Positions 31,001-42,000 of a stretch of DNA of 64,000 nucleotides are shown here, piece after piece; positions within the stretch are counted from its first letter, which is position 1, and every line of letters starts with the position of its first letter. Source of the DNA: Siphlonurus alternatus. Taxonomy: Eukaryota; Arthropoda; Insecta; Ephemeroptera; Siphlonuridae. Under the pieces are notes generated by a model. The model did no database searches. It was not told where the DNA came from and was given only the letters and a program-made list of their open reading frames with translations. The stretch spans positions 29,056,759 to 29,120,758 of the forward strand of contig OX463782.1 in assembly GCA_949825025.1 (NCBI GenBank). The letters are read 5' to 3'. The position numbers and the translations under genes are program-made.

Positions 31001-33353
31001 AAATTAACCACGTGTTGTCAAATTTTACCTGGAACATTGAAAGGTTAGATTTTTTTCATTTTTATATTTTATTTTTTTACTTATCATCACCTCAGAATGT
31101 AAATCATATAACCACAACAAGAAAATAAAATGAACTTTTGAATTATATTGAGATAAAATTTAGAGTTGCAGAATATCATTCATTCATTCATTCATTCATT
31201 CATTCATTCATTCATTCATTCATTCATTCATTCATTCATTCATTCATTCATTCATTCATTCATTCATTCATTCATTCATTCATTCATTCATTCATTCATT
31301 CATTCATTCATTCATTCATTCATTTTTTTTTGTAGTTAAAGTAAATGATTTACAATCTGAGACAACTTTTCATCAATTACAATTTATGTTAAATTTTTAT
31401 TTTTTACTCGTACAAATGCAAAATCATTAAGCTGAAGAACTTTAAAACTGTGGGTTCAAGCCATATTGCTTGACATAAAGTGATATCTGCAGGTGTTTGA
31501 GGAGCTGCTTCTGGATGCTGACTGGGCCCTCAATGCAGGCAACTGGATGTGGCTCTCCGCCTCTGCCTTCTTCCACCAGTACTTCCGAGTCTACAGTCCC
31601 ATCGTGTTTGGCAAAAAGACAGACAAGTTCGGTACTTACATCAAGTAAGTTGCAATCTTATATTCTGTATAATTTGCTGTTAAAAAAATTAAACTGAAAT
31701 ACATAAATCAGAATTCACCCTACGCTACTTTCTTATTCCATGCAAAAAATAAGTAATTATTTATAGAATAAATAAATATAAATGAATTAAAATTGATAGC
31801 TTTAAAAGGTCAGTGCTTGTGAGCTTTTGAATAAAAAAAAAATGTACTAAATTGATAACAGTACTATAATTATGTAAAATTACTAAAATTAATATATTAC
31901 CGGGAATGCATCTAAATTATTTTACAGCTTATTTAACTTTATTACGTCTTGTAGTCATTAAATATTAAACAGTTAATGTTCAAATAAATAAATACCAATA
32001 AATAAAATAAATTTACTATATTTTTTTTTCTTCATATTTGTTCATTTTGATTTTTAACCTGATACTGTAACTAATTGTTATTTATTTATTGTTTTGTAAT
32101 ATTTCAGTGATGTTTCTAACACATTGTCTGTTGTATCCAGGAAGTACGTCCCTGAGCTTGCCAAGTTTCCATCAGACTACATTTACGAGCCATGGAAGGC
32201 TGCACTGTCAGTGCAACGTGCAGCGGGCTGCGTGATTGGTCAGGATTACCCCCGGCCAATTGTGGATCATGACGAGGCATCCAAGCGAAACAAGTCCCGC
32301 ATGGGTGAAGCTTACAGCAAGAACAAGAACAGCAAGCAAGCCAGTGAAGGTATATTATATCTTTAGGTATATAATCTCTTTGGGAAAAAAGCAATAACCA
32401 TGTGGTGATATTTTAAATTTTTATTGTAGTGAATTATGTATAAGTGTATATTGTATTTTTAAATTGATTATTTAAAACAAAAATAGTTTAAAATTCTACT
32501 TTTTCTACACAATATGTACTACAATAATTTAACTTCTACCCGTAAGCATTTGATTTAAAAGTTATACGTATGTACTGTAGATGTTTTAAATGATAAATTT
32601 TTCACTATTTAAGCCCTTATCTTTATTTACTTCATTCAAGCTTTAATTTGGAGCAACTTTTTTTTTTATGCGCCACATTGCATTTGTGTTTAAAATGTTT
32701 TTTTTTTTTTTCATCCCCACCTAGATCTTGATAAACGGTGGAAACTCCACAAAAATTTGGCTTATAATATATATTGAAGATTCTCTTTTACTTTAATCTC
32801 TCTAATTAAAATGTTGTTTAAATAAAATAAATACTTAAAAAACCTATCGGAGCTGTCAATGACATCAACTAATCATGGAACTTAATAAGAACAGCGAAAT
32901 TATTAATTTTGAATGTTTTTTGCTGTCCAGAAATAAAATAGTTAACTTGCTAACTACGTAGTACATGGTAGTTAACACATCAATTTTGTGCCGTGCAAGT
33001 ATATAGTGCATGATGGTAGGGGCGTGTATCACTATTACGTCATGAGACTTGCGGCCAATAAGATGCTGTTAACTGACTGACTCCTACTACCACACGTTTG
33101 GCTTATCCCTCCAGTTTTTCTCTTACCCATTTTATGCTATAGTTGAAATATGTGTTTGTTATTGCATTAATGAAAATAATTTTTTAACATACAATGATAT
33201 TAGTTACAATAAATGTGCACATGTATTAAAAGAACGGTTTACATGTATTATTACTGTATTATTAACTTTGTTCTAGGTTCAAGCAGCAGTAGCAGCAGCA
33301 AGAGAGAAAGCTCTGATACCAAGCCTGGAGTGAAGAAATCAAAGAGTCGATAG
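13011..33353 (+). CDS. phr6-4: (6-4) photolyase (complete, 10 coding exons)
   Basis: The exons are 13011-13100, 13869-14014, 14263-14457, 14895-15168, 29005-29133, 30331-30510, 30573-30713, 31493-31644, 32141-32349 and 33277-33353. All have GT-AG borders and the phases sum to 1593 nt, giving 530 aa. The protein is an FAD enzyme that uses blue light to repair UV (6-4) pyrimidine photoproducts in nuclear DNA. Residues 1-140 form the photolyase alpha/beta domain ([15 protein letters not shown]). The FAD domain includes [14 protein letters not shown] and [19 protein letters not shown], with His361 and His365 as the expected catalytic pair, and [20 protein letters not shown]. That last motif, with GKKTD and YEPWKA, matches (6-4) photolyase better than the clock repressor cryptochromes. 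The last exon encodes a serine run and a basic tail that could serve as a nuclear signal. Intron 4 is enlarged to 13.8 kb by a Gypsy element. Confidence 0.95.
13158..13540 (-). mobile_element. 5S rRNA-derived SINE (SINE3-like), full copy
   Basis: On the minus strand the element starts with a 5S-rRNA-like region (about 13540-13435) that includes GGTTAGTACTTGGATGGGTG, the conserved 3' part of 5S rRNA, preceded by a TCGTTAGATCACTGAAG-like internal promoter block. A unique body follows and it ends in ACAAGGATAC's complement plus a poly(A) run (a T-run at 13158-13170 on the plus strand). 5S-derived SINEs use the RNA polymerase III internal promoter of 5S. It lies in intron 1 of the photolyase gene. 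Related sequences occur at 8670-8706 and 63870-64000. Confidence 0.8.
15386..17514 (-). repeat. 3' LTR of the Gypsy element
   Basis: It has the same length as the other LTR and the same sequence in every portion compared. It includes a GC-rich block (16490-16560), an imperfect hairpin built on AAAATTAAGG (16601-16656) and a TGACGTCA at 15452-15459. Short open frames inside it are shared by both LTRs and look non-coding. Confidence 0.97.
17515..17527 (-). promoter_or_regulatory. Polypurine tract of the Gypsy element
   Basis: On the minus strand a G-rich purine run (AGGGGGGG, then TTA) directly precedes the 3' LTR. This is where the primer for plus-strand DNA synthesis is expected. Confidence 0.65.
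17780..18316 (-). CDS. Gypsy ORF4, open extension in frame after the ORF3 amber codon
   Basis: This 178-codon open stretch follows the TAG of ORF3 directly and in the same frame, and ends in TGA. It has no ATG at its start (the first codon is TTG), so it is likely either read through from ORF3 or the former C-terminus of ORF3 cut off by a CAG-to-TAG type change. It has a moderately hydrophobic stretch near residues 10-38 ([11 protein letters not shown], then AYVMLLVVV) that could be a weak membrane segment, then a basic [10 protein letters not shown] cluster. I recognise no family. A coding role is uncertain. Confidence 0.4.
   Translation of the reverse strand: MQINEGAFGSITALTPPFLSFTFPIFPVSSGTFRAYVMLLVVVRSTRREARRGTTTATFSLHQDRLKFCEILKREVRPVSDEEDGLLSSSQPEDPANSPKFSPQKFFLVIFQSIRVPKFPKKFSCHWSVNNLVPYLCAIKGNVVEAENQPVSYFFLRVCANSSGREQKTKTGNYKLAV
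18317..19906 (-). CDS. Gypsy ORF3, proline-rich coiled-coil protein in the env position
   Basis: From the first ATG (19906) it encodes 529 aa and ends in TAG. It lies in the same frame as pol, separated from it only by the pol TAG and 15 codons. The first third is polar. It is followed by 3-4 tandem [14 protein letters not shown] repeats, a Pro-rich segment, a predicted coiled coil rich in [17 protein letters not shown] heptads, a basic [12 protein letters not shown] cluster and an acidic C-terminus. There is no signal peptide, transmembrane helix or furin site, so it is not a typical envelope protein. Just upstream of the ATG the sequence TTTCGCAG/G resembles a splice acceptor, which would allow expression from a spliced RNA; amber readthrough from pol is the alternative. 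The function is unknown; a nucleic-acid-binding or assembly role would fit the basic and coiled-coil parts. Confidence 0.7.
   Translation of the reverse strand: MAKEESTKKRESQKGNADPRVTNATATAGRSGVGENISNEQQAHHGGQGASEQMQTDNAEDHQTAEASCHDSPESYMYQEESVSMLTPLSSPSTAFTANPSPHMSEALNADPAYRRMVIATNILEQLRTPSPILPGASKPNSEHPNRAPVCRPTREFQDSPPVSQPIPELPNPVPVSQPIPMLPNPVPVSQPMTEHSNPVPAPQIQRPVSPRRPAPYPLPPGNDQGTPAARSSNVQCPYPNLAPYFNPANLQPGKLIGPWRPVGSQTYKGEEIGRLQRENTRLRQDNTRLRDERNQLRLECALQKRQMQTMQRQLDGDERHVKRALAGTVDRQNLEINVLKAHRGVCQEARPQVETVQMVPRSQKPAQGGTSTPSASGKTRRRRKNRQLKRQEMGVNPQETYQLVGNGRRISYPSATSSTFQWQPMQNFMVQADNQLQTVPIQPTSSEGLWNETLPDLRDRLQELRQVEPTVGNVISMEESAGGVGETTGVSREMLEACDLRHLLQNAQPEQDQLSECLSVDNNINFDL
19952..23797 (-). 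CDS. pol: Gypsy pol: protease, reverse transcriptase, RNase H, integrase
   Basis: The 1281-residue frame is entered from gag by -1 frameshifting at 23716-23722, so the ATG at 23797 need not be used. Visible parts are an aspartic protease ([15 protein letters not shown] at residues 115-117), RT with [30 protein letters not shown] and the catalytic FLDD (443-446), and RNase H ([12 protein letters not shown], then [10 protein letters not shown], about 585-705). The integrase has an HHCC zinc finger (H865, H869, C899, C902 as the likely ligands) and catalytic D931, D989 and E1024. The C-terminus is acidic and proline-rich. All catalytic residues are present and the frame is unbroken, so the enzyme set looks functional. 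It ends in TAG, followed in frame by ORF3. Confidence 0.97.
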   Translation of the reverse strand: MHQPDVCQEGDQGRNTHRAGAVQESKKHVNVASPQINLAEEEAGGKGDVKASPESPRTKTGRADKRFRKKMEANMDCLLSKSDAELLPPDPSTIKLIKARMRVTIGGRQLLANLDTGASNSLIDGDVANYLKEIGYKFKPVETTVITAQGQTSITSGTYAEIVYRGGKTRHQLYCIPKLSVPIILGLDFMAEQQIEISVARGGWYRLENPSGIFSFDTEEITCFLAESTDYAQQILADFEGPEDIKRKLTALIKKYHKKGLFSKRPGLVTGVEHSIDTTGHEPYRCRSRPMTEERRNIMDAIIDEYLEMECLESCDGESEYACCPVLVRKKTAPGLPPNWRLCIDYRGVNARSRVVPYKMPRIDYILAQLGKANVFSTVDLSSGYLQIKMKDSDMNKTAFLTPHRGSFRFRRMPFGLSGSSFTFQRVMDKVLQGAAYRHCAAFLDDVCTFSENWSLHIRHLDDVFNRLSNAGFTINPSKVKIGCSKIKLLGHVVSPGKTQPDPDKVKAINDYPVLRNKKHIQRFLGLCGFFRNYIKNFQQLAAPLTSLLRKKAVWKWGSKEQLSFDSLRSALTSETCLALPDLDKEFTIHTDASKKGLGAVLMQDGPLGPRPVHYASRLLRAAEKNYCIFDLECLGVVFAVQKFLPYIEFQHTTLYTDHSGLQSLMTIEEPSGRIRRWAMRLMGLDMTIKYQKGPLNVVGDALSRAPCNPPYEVQKTYVDSILPVEDPPRERLLKFSSFPDEKEEPSHSCNRCDRPKKEPALRMPRAPKFVSSNESQTPEALLTITRQPENMPTTTTEWAVAQRRDPSLVALIQLAADKDKRTLAKGYHLDSDKVLRHKAQRGLDSIVVPSKLRQVILIVHHDHVLGSHLGIKKTIQKIRQNYAWEGLRKDVRSYIKGCEICQKVKPSNAGPYGMMDSRVTRKPGISASCDLIGPLPRSNTYEHALVVIDDFTKFVEIYPLRKATAQTVATKLVQYCCSHGFISHIRSDNGPQFASAVWQDMCDILQIQPKKTVVYRPCGNPTERMNRTVKQCIKTYAENHHNWSRYLPAVAFAINTAVSESTGFTPAMLTFGRELRSPFAPISTGKPGEASVEAATEYVRELRERMTKAMEETIQNIEKAKSSQEKYYNQGRRQSPFKVGDFVMRRANVLSSADKGIASSLAWPYEGPYLLEKKISDNVFDLTTLDGIPSGRRNVDQLRLFNLPPEWARNPADESVLEDLEEGTEEEEVAEEGLIEGQDVETPLPPPEPPPGDSSLHEVEVGSRPRREVKLPTWLRDYKL
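23683..26571 (-). CDS. gag: Gypsy gag with long coiled coil and one CCHC zinc knuckle
   Basis: From the ATG at 26571 it encodes 962 aa; an upstream in-frame GTG could add 14. The N-terminal region is Ser/Pro/Thr-rich. A long charged coiled coil follows (roughly residues 115-350, with [24 protein letters not shown] heptads), then a disordered Arg/Gly/Pro segment, then a retrotransposon gag capsid domain (about 650-810, with [20 protein letters not shown]). After an RS-rich stretch comes a zinc knuckle [14 protein letters not shown] (C-X2-C-X4-H-X4-C) near residues 913-926. It forms the virus-like particle and binds genomic RNA. The coiled coil makes it about twice the usual gag length. Its last 115 nt overlap pol. 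Confidence 0.93.
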   Translation of the reverse strand: MEHKPENSPQRDQGSSSSHDVTVASGGTRNVPVSSTPMQTSGNLASFRPDYTTIPVVTPGQMEGRHARQPVAPYGATPTTTHVPAASTGAVPRRHITKVQPSTHMYNLRSRSHDPQDGRTDQLLEEEERSAQKAREEARLAREWEADRMQKERDDRAREERLLAEQTERKFEEIRQQLDHLNSLSEDLARQRTIIESKASEMERERNAAEWKTKAAEQVQRQRTAAEDLQRQKLAAEELQHQKMVADKMAAAATLAKVSANPRAQQIMTSPQPTTDQVVVPRSKEDMKPDLLEFWRENLKRLTKEEEQRMRREHLFILDSVKYLSESDIDTLKDAEVDRRKREQKSLEDMKLQVQAEEIKRESMRQDTARSLAQSSSSGSETVNEGESLGYQAEEKPFKSILEAIEVRQAQSGPNMNLRQQTNEVMGERKATRSTPPLLTTARGEGSRESGEGPPPKWSPSDRQGAPETSTRREGSPPRVRARPPQWTRPGTRWAPEIGEKTEENLRQETSRGAYTENTVLRNEKWRSATAYLSEESDSEELQGQQLRRNSRPREGVHQGSRAGRGYESLLFRANRSAPHSQRAGESMTEERFLELWDTMEQRRVSLEERRRARQVEYEAEIRRERAEEERERANARRLEDQYEVLAAKDVKLPTFPGPKGEMNAIKFIEDFLAYARARPRCSLDRLMKDRMPIALKGKTARWWTMRDGYETWEEFRKAFLERYAPEHDEYQLKKELMLRTQDAEESLPDYIEVISEFYRLLGNKASQKERVDKVMQDMYEDYKKILYGKTFETLSDLQNEAYKVQKIVMSTRNYKPPPDPSECIEPSLAFHRRSRSRSRSTTAEEGRNKQRQSEVGVQGHKPADRERKVTKNVSFSKLRSDSRDKLRDSDRARSSSRESQRSTSRDKSKVQCHRCSEYGHYANECTNQTSAKKVTKAATPTERARSKSPKNTSTSPLRKST
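23716..23722 (-). promoter_or_regulatory. -1 ribosomal frameshift slippery site between gag and pol
   Basis: On the minus strand the heptamer AAAAAAC lies in the gag frame as CCA-AAA-AAC, which is the classic X_XXY_YYZ pattern. A -1 slip gives AAA-AAA-CAC and enters the pol frame exactly (ESKKHVNV). About 9 nt downstream, GCCTCTCCGC can pair with GCGGAAGAGG (one bulge), and AACGTC with GACGTT further out, giving a stimulatory stem. Confidence 0.9.
26721..26736 (-). promoter_or_regulatory. Putative primer binding site of the Gypsy element
   Basis: Five nucleotides inside the 5' LTR, the minus strand reads TGGGGGCCTGTGCCGG. It begins with TGG, as expected for pairing with a tRNA CCA end. I cannot assign the tRNA, so the exact extent is uncertain. 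Confidence 0.4.
26742..28870 (-). repeat. 5' LTR of the Gypsy element
   Basis: Partner of 15386-17514, offset by exactly 11356 bp. It would hold the promoter and polyadenylation signals for the element. A TGACGTCA lies at 26808-26815. Confidence 0.97.
29134..30330 (+). other. Photolyase intron 5 with a small inverted repeat
   Basis: AT-rich intron. The stretch 29988-30181 is an imperfect palindrome. Its outer arms pair CGACATGGTTGCG.AAAA with TTTTTCGCTACCACATTG-like sequence, and inside there are repeated units of TAACTCCATTGGTAAGC. It looks like a small MITE. Nothing else was recognised. Confidence 0.6.
31177..31324. repeat. (ATTC)n microsatellite, about 37 copies
   Basis: A perfect tetranucleotide array of about 148 bp in photolyase intron 7. 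It is likely length-polymorphic. Confidence 0.99.
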
Positions 33354-33399
33354 ATGTACACCTGGCTTAAATGCAAACTCCAGCATGCATTAAATAATA

Positions 33400-33510
33400 G
33401 GTCTGTTCGTAAATACACACTCAGAAAGAATCAATTATTTATGATGAACCTTATGTTCCATGTACAGAAGGTTCATCACAAATTTCTGATTGTGTATTTA
33501 CGAACAGACC
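33400..33510. mobile_element. Small MITE in the photolyase 3' UTR (TA duplication)
   Basis: The element starts GGTCTGTTCGTAAATACACA and returns as its near-perfect complement, with an internal palindrome around GATGAACCTT. It is 111 bp long and flanked by TA on both sides (33398-33399 and 33511-33512), as for Tc1/mariner or ISL2EU-type elements. It lies 46 nt after the stop codon, so the mRNA would carry a strong hairpin. Confidence 0.8.
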
Positions 33511-34979
33511 TAAAGATTATTAATATGTAACTGTAAAGTAAAATTTAAACTGAATAAGTTAAAAATAATTGTTACAAAATGTCATGCTAAATTTTTTTTT
33601 TAATAGCAGTATTATTTGTCAAAATGCACCCTAGGCTTATAATACACTTCATTATTTAATTTTCATTTAATACAATTTGTTGATCTGCTTTTTATGAAAC
33701 TGCAATATTATAGTATTTCATTTTTGGTAAAGGATTTTTATGTACTAGCTCTTTTTCTCAAGTGCAGTTAAAATTGAATAGCTTGATTGCATCTAAAAAT
33801 CAGTCATTTTTTTTTATTATCAGAACTCAAATTTTAATTATATACATGATATAAATGTATGTATGAAAGTTTCAACATTCTTACCTATATTATAGTTTTG
33901 AAGATATATTCAGCTGCATATTTATGTTTTCATAAGACCCATGTTATATAATTTCATTACTGCAGTAATTTATTTTTATCTTGGTAAATATTTGGTGGCT
34001 TTTGCAGTTTGTTTCACCTGTGAGTTTGATTTTATCCAAGGGCTTTAAGTGTTGTTTAAAATCTTTACATCCATGCAGGTTTTTTTCCTAATATTAATTC
34101 AAATTTTATATGTTATCGATTAAATATGCAACTTTTGATATGCACTTTAGTACAATATATAACTCTTAATTAGCTTAGCTTAATTGCAATAATTAAGGGG
34201 TATTTTTTTATATTATTCTGGGGTCCTCAATGCATTTTCATCTTAAATTTTATATACTCTATACGTACACATATTATATTCATTCAGTAAAAAAATTAAA
34301 TCATAAATATATGCACAAATAAATGTATACTTTTATTGAAGTTTTTATTACATTACATAAAATAAATTTTTTACTATTCACCCATGAATGCATTTTGAGA
34401 CAAAATCTATAGCTGCATGTCCTCTGCCATATATATATATATTTATGTATACGGGAATTTCTTGTTTACGTTTTGGACGGGTTTGGGTAGCACGGAGATG
34501 CCCGAAGCCGTCCGAAGATCTTCGGGATGTAGGCAGAAAACCCTAAAATCCTATGCTGTGCGTGTTAACGTAATTCACAAAATCTCTTTTTCAATGATAA
34601 TTTTGGTCGCCAAATAATTTTTTTCAATAGCATTGGTTCTTCTTGTCAACATTTTTGAAAGAATATTTTATGAAAAATGATGTGAATATTATAGCCAGGA
34701 GAAATTAATTTTGAAACCAACTTTAACACGTATCTGCTATGCCGCTGACAATGTTTAGCCTACACAATCGTGATATGTCATATTGTTTTGTGACGTATGG
34801 TGAAAAAGGCCTATATAGGTTTGTTATAATTATTTTGTTTTATAACTTTGCAATTTTAAAAATATATATACAATCAAAATCAAGAAAGTAATAATTATTT
34901 AATAAGTTAATTAGTCGACTTGCATAATATTATAATATAGCCATAAGTACGTGCAGAGAGAGTCGATTGTGAAACAGTG

Positions 34980-34980
<1 letters not shown>

Positions 34981-35060
<80 letters not shown>
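34981..35060. repeat. (CA)n(TA)n microsatellite
   Basis: A short CA run passes into about 70 bp of pure TA. Confidence 0.97.
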
Positions 35061-35062
<2 letters not shown>

Positions 35063-35157
35063 CAGTCGATGATTGTCTCATATATTATATGGTTGGAATA
35101 GATTTCTATCTAGCCCATAAAAGACTTAATTGGACGTGCAGAGAGTTAATTTTATTC

Positions 35158-35430
35158 AGAGACCCTACAGAGACCTCCGTGACATATGGCCAGGAATTTG
35201 AACAACTTGAGCTGCGTTTTGCTGCTGCTGATGAGAGTGCTGGCAGCTCCAACTGAATCGCAGCGGCACGGTCCGGTTCTTAATTAATTGCGCGTGCAAT
35301 TTCGGCCAGCCATGCTGTGCGTTTAGCAGCGCCGCCACTCTCAGTAACAGTGAAACTCTGATCAAATCTCTGGTCATATATATATATATATATGTCACGG
35401 AGGTCTCTTTATTATAGGGGGTCTCTCCGT
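35158..35430. mobile_element. Inverted-repeat element with TCCGTGACATAT arms
   Basis: The left arm GAGACCCT followed by AGAGACCTCCGTGACATAT is answered at 35389-35430 by its complement, with a small length difference. The enclosed sequence is about 200 bp and GC-richer than the flanks. No target duplication was fixed, so it is a MITE candidate. Confidence 0.45.
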
Positions 35431-35518
35431 CTCTGAATTTTATTGTTGGTTTCCTAATGTTTTGTAAATTTTCCGCCAAGTAAATTTGCCCTAATTTGAT
35501 TGGTCGCTCAACTGTCAA

Positions 35519-35923
35519 ATTGGGATGACGTCACTGAATACTGACAGGTCATCAGGATGACGTCATCCCATCACAATCAGCTGTGCTAAAAAAGTTTTTT
35601 CTAAATTATTTTGATACAAAGGCGTTAAAATATAAAATCTAACTTTATTAAAATAAAAAACATTTATTAGGCTTATTATCAAGTTTTATATTACAATATA
35701 GTGAAATTATTTTGAAATAAAGCATGAACTTGAATCACCGGAATCACTTCTTTACTGTCCGCCCATGACTGACTTCCGGAAACCTGCCATATTTTTGTCC
35801 CGAGTTGTAAAACTTAGTTCTGAGAAGTGTTTATACGCATTTATTCGTCACCCCAATACTTATATATAAAAAAATTGGCTTGTCCTTATTCTTTGAAGAC
35901 TAAAGTATAACATATCGTTGTAG
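35519..35923 (+). promoter_or_regulatory. Candidate Rab14 promoter and 5' UTR exon
   Basis: Two perfect TGACGTCA sites (35526-35533 and 35558-35565) form a short palindrome, and an ATTGG (inverted CCAAT) lies just upstream near 35500. About 350 bp further on, a strong donor TGTAG/GTAAGTGT at 35923/35924 could end a non-coding first exon that splices to 37310. The start point is not visible, so this is inferred from spacing and splice signals. Confidence 0.4.
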
Positions 35924-36589
35924 GTAAGTGTACAACTTCTCTTATTTATTACTTTTGGGCGTTGTTTTGAATGACATTATCACGACCTGACCCCACAAGG
36001 CAACCCACCAATTATTACATTATTCACACAAAATAATGAACTTATATTATTTTTTGCCTCGTCGACTCTAATTTATAAAATGTTTTATGTGCCTAGAACA
36101 TAATGTTCATTAAATCTCTCGAATTAATGTTGGCGCTAAGAGCTAAATTGGACTAGGCAGATCGGCAATGACCTCTCTACAGTATTCTAGCATTTCTAGC
36201 TGTAAAAAATTTCAGAATAAAAGACACGCAAGGACTACATAAATAGTCTTGCATGAAGAACTCTCGATAGCATGTATTATGCTTATAAAATGTGTACTTA
36301 TAAACCTATTACTTCCAAATATTATCAAATATGCGCAGTTGGGTTATTTTTTTGTTGCTGATAAGGGGAAAAAAACAAAAACATTAATGAATTTGGAGAA
36401 TTCTGTAAGTTTTAGCACTTTTAGCAGAGAGCCGATCTGTTTTTTGTGCAAGAATTTTATTACAGCTAGTAAGCATATGCATACAATACACATCACTGTA
36501 TGGTATGTATGCATATGATACAATATAAAGTACTGTAATGTGTCTTACAATTCAATGTTCATATTTCATTGCATTATTACCGGTAATGC

Positions 36590-36592
<3 letters not shown>

Positions 36593-36627
<35 letters not shown>
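36593..36627. repeat. (TA)n microsatellite
   Basis: A short pure TA run in the probable 5' UTR intron of Rab14. The rest of this interval (35924-37309) is AT-rich with no coding signal. Confidence 0.9.
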
Positions 36628-36629
<2 letters not shown>

Positions 36630-37265
36630 TATATTATTATATATATTCATATTATTTGTATTTGTATCAGAAACCAAAGTCATCCATATCAATGCAATGC
36701 AGTTACTTATTACAGTATAATGATGTCAGATATTTCTAAAATATTGCAACAAAAATTTCCCAGTAAACACAACTCTGTCGGTCTAGTGTTGACCCAGTGC
36801 GAAGACTGCATGTTAGGCCAATACCGGTATTCTCCAGCACTGTTCCAACCCACATTTTCTACTGTTGTGTTTGCTGGGATGTTGTTCTGCTTTAGGATAA
36901 ATTGACGTTGTAAGTTATAAGCAACCGTCATCAGTATAACATACTCCTACACTTTCTGATTAAAAAATATTATAATGTCACCAAACTTTAAAATAGTGTT
37001 ACTGTAGGTTGTTTGGTTGTGCGAACAACAAAATAGCATATAGTGCAGCAAACGAAAGGTTCTACCCTACCGTACCAAATGGTAGCAGTTTTTCAAGATG
37101 GCAGAAAGGAACCTTAATCTTGGCACTAATAGTAAACTATGTATACATGCTTTGCAAAATCTTAGTCTCCTCTCAATTTTAGACTTACTGTACAGGTGTA
37201 CATACTGTACGTACATAAGTATGTCTCATGACAAGTTTCTAAATAAACAAAGTTACTGCAAGTAA

Positions 37266-40173
<2,908 letters not shown>

Positions 40174-42000
40174 GTGAGTCCTTGCTGGGAATTGTCAAGC
40201 ACAAAGGTGGACTGGACTTCCATGGAGCAATGTCTAGCAAAGCTTGGCAGCACGAGAAAGACACACTTGCAATAAAACAGTATAGTAGCCATGTTGTCTT
40301 GGGGGGGAGGGGGGGAATGCTTCCCCACATTTATTCCCCCCCCCCCTAAATTAGTCTCTATACAATTTTGAAGCAAGTGAGCCTCCCTTCCGCCACCAAG
40401 CCCTGAATTTTAATTTCTTTAGAATATAATTTAACCATTATTTTTTTTTTTTAGAAACTCTGATTATTTTTTTCTGATTGCAGTTCATTTTTTTTATAAA
40501 CTTAAGTACTGTACATACTGTATTTAGATTTATTTCAGGAGGTTGCAGAAAACTTCATTGTAAAATTCAATTTGTGATCATATCATATTACTGTATTCTT
40601 ATTGCAATAATCAATAAAAAATATCATCATTATTTTTTTTTCTATGTATATAGTGATGACTAACTTATATTGCTTATGTCCATATCTTGTTAATGCTACC
40701 CATAAGTGGGACTTTTTGTAGAAAGAAATGTAAACCTTTCGAGACAAAGTGCATTTATGCCATTTATGATACATAGTTTGGTTAACTCTCGCACCTAGTC
40801 TAACCATGCATTATTAATTTTACATTGTAAAAGACGAGAAGTGTAAGCTGAATCATCATACACTATAGTTCTTCTGGCTATGTCTGGCAAGTTCAAAACT
40901 ATTCTGTATTCAACCTTCAAAAAAAAATTTTTTTTTTCTCCGCAGCTTGCTTTTACAAGAAGTGATGTAATCTTGAATGACCTAAATTTCTATGGATTCT
41001 TTTGAACGTCACACAATCCTTTCATGCCTTGAAAATAAATGCAAGCAATGTTGATGCTCTTCAACTTAATCCTCTTTCCCATCAAAACAAAGTTAGCTAT
41101 GTATAAAAATAACACCAGATGAGAATAAAAAATATTCATTTGCTACTGCTGAAAAGACGTAGGTATTACTGCAGCTACAGTAGTTGATGAAGATTTTCTT
41201 ATTCATGAGAGATATGTTTTTTAGTGGCACAGATCCATGGAGAGTACAGGGAGTAGAGAGGGGGAAGGGGTCCAGATAATGATATAAGATATATTACTAC
41301 CCTCACTCGACAACCCCCTTATGTCCAATCAGTAACCTTATCCTCCCTGCTTGATCTGTTCTTGTCAACTTACATTCTGAATAGATGCTAAAAGCAGGTT
41401 CAAATTTTTAAGTGACCCGACATACTAAATATATTTGTTTTTAGGTGTATTTGTGAGTGCGTGGCTTGGAGTCGTTACCACTGCTGGGCTGCGGCACTGC
41501 GGGCCAGTGAGCAGCAGCCCCAATTCCGCAGAGGCTCGGCACGGCAGGCGCCAGTCGGGTCGCACGGCAGCAGCCACAAACGTCCGGCCTGCCAGCCGGC
41601 TCTACTCATTGGAAATCTCATTTTTATATCAAGAATTATTGAGGCATAAAAGTGTGTATAAGGAAACTAAAAGTTTGTATCTTAATTTTATGTTTAGTTA
41701 AAATAAAACAAATAATTTTGGCAGAATATAAAGCATTGATTGCTTAATATACTTTACTAAAAAAAAATGATGTCTTTTGTTTAAAATTTTTTGGAGAAAA
41801 AGAAAAAAAAATGTAAAATGGGATACAAATTTTTATTGCCTTTATACCTAAATAAATTGTGTAACTGAAAGAACAATTATCATAAGAGCAAAGCTAAGAT
41901 GTTCTTATAACAAGATGTACATTTTCTGGTCTTTTAAACAAACAAATTGAAGAGTGTCGCATGAGCTAGACAAGAATGTTAACAGTGACATTGTCTTGAT
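40174..42000 (+). other. Rab14 3' UTR / downstream region
   Basis: It starts with the donor after the stop codon. A TTTTTAG acceptor-like site near 41444 opens a GC-richer block (41445-41610) that could be a 3' UTR exon. AATAAA-type signals occur at several places (for example 40273 and 41034). No separate gene was recognised. Confidence 0.4.

Larger units (their letters stand above)
33354..35760. other. Photolyase 3' flank and intergenic region to Rab14
   Basis: It begins with the photolyase 3' UTR, which holds a MITE at 33400-33510. It then runs through AT-rich sequence with (CA)n(TA)n at 34980-35060 and an inverted repeat at 35158-35430. The last 250 bp contain Rab14 promoter motifs. No coding exon was recognised. 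Confidence 0.6.

Noticed and set aside
31138..31335. ORF of repeated SFIH units
   Set aside because: It is the translation of the (ATTC)n microsatellite.
13011..33353. Cryptochrome (clock repressor) as the identity of the flavoprotein gene
   Set aside because: The family backbone is shared, but the [24 protein letters not shown] and C-terminal blocks fit (6-4) photolyase better.
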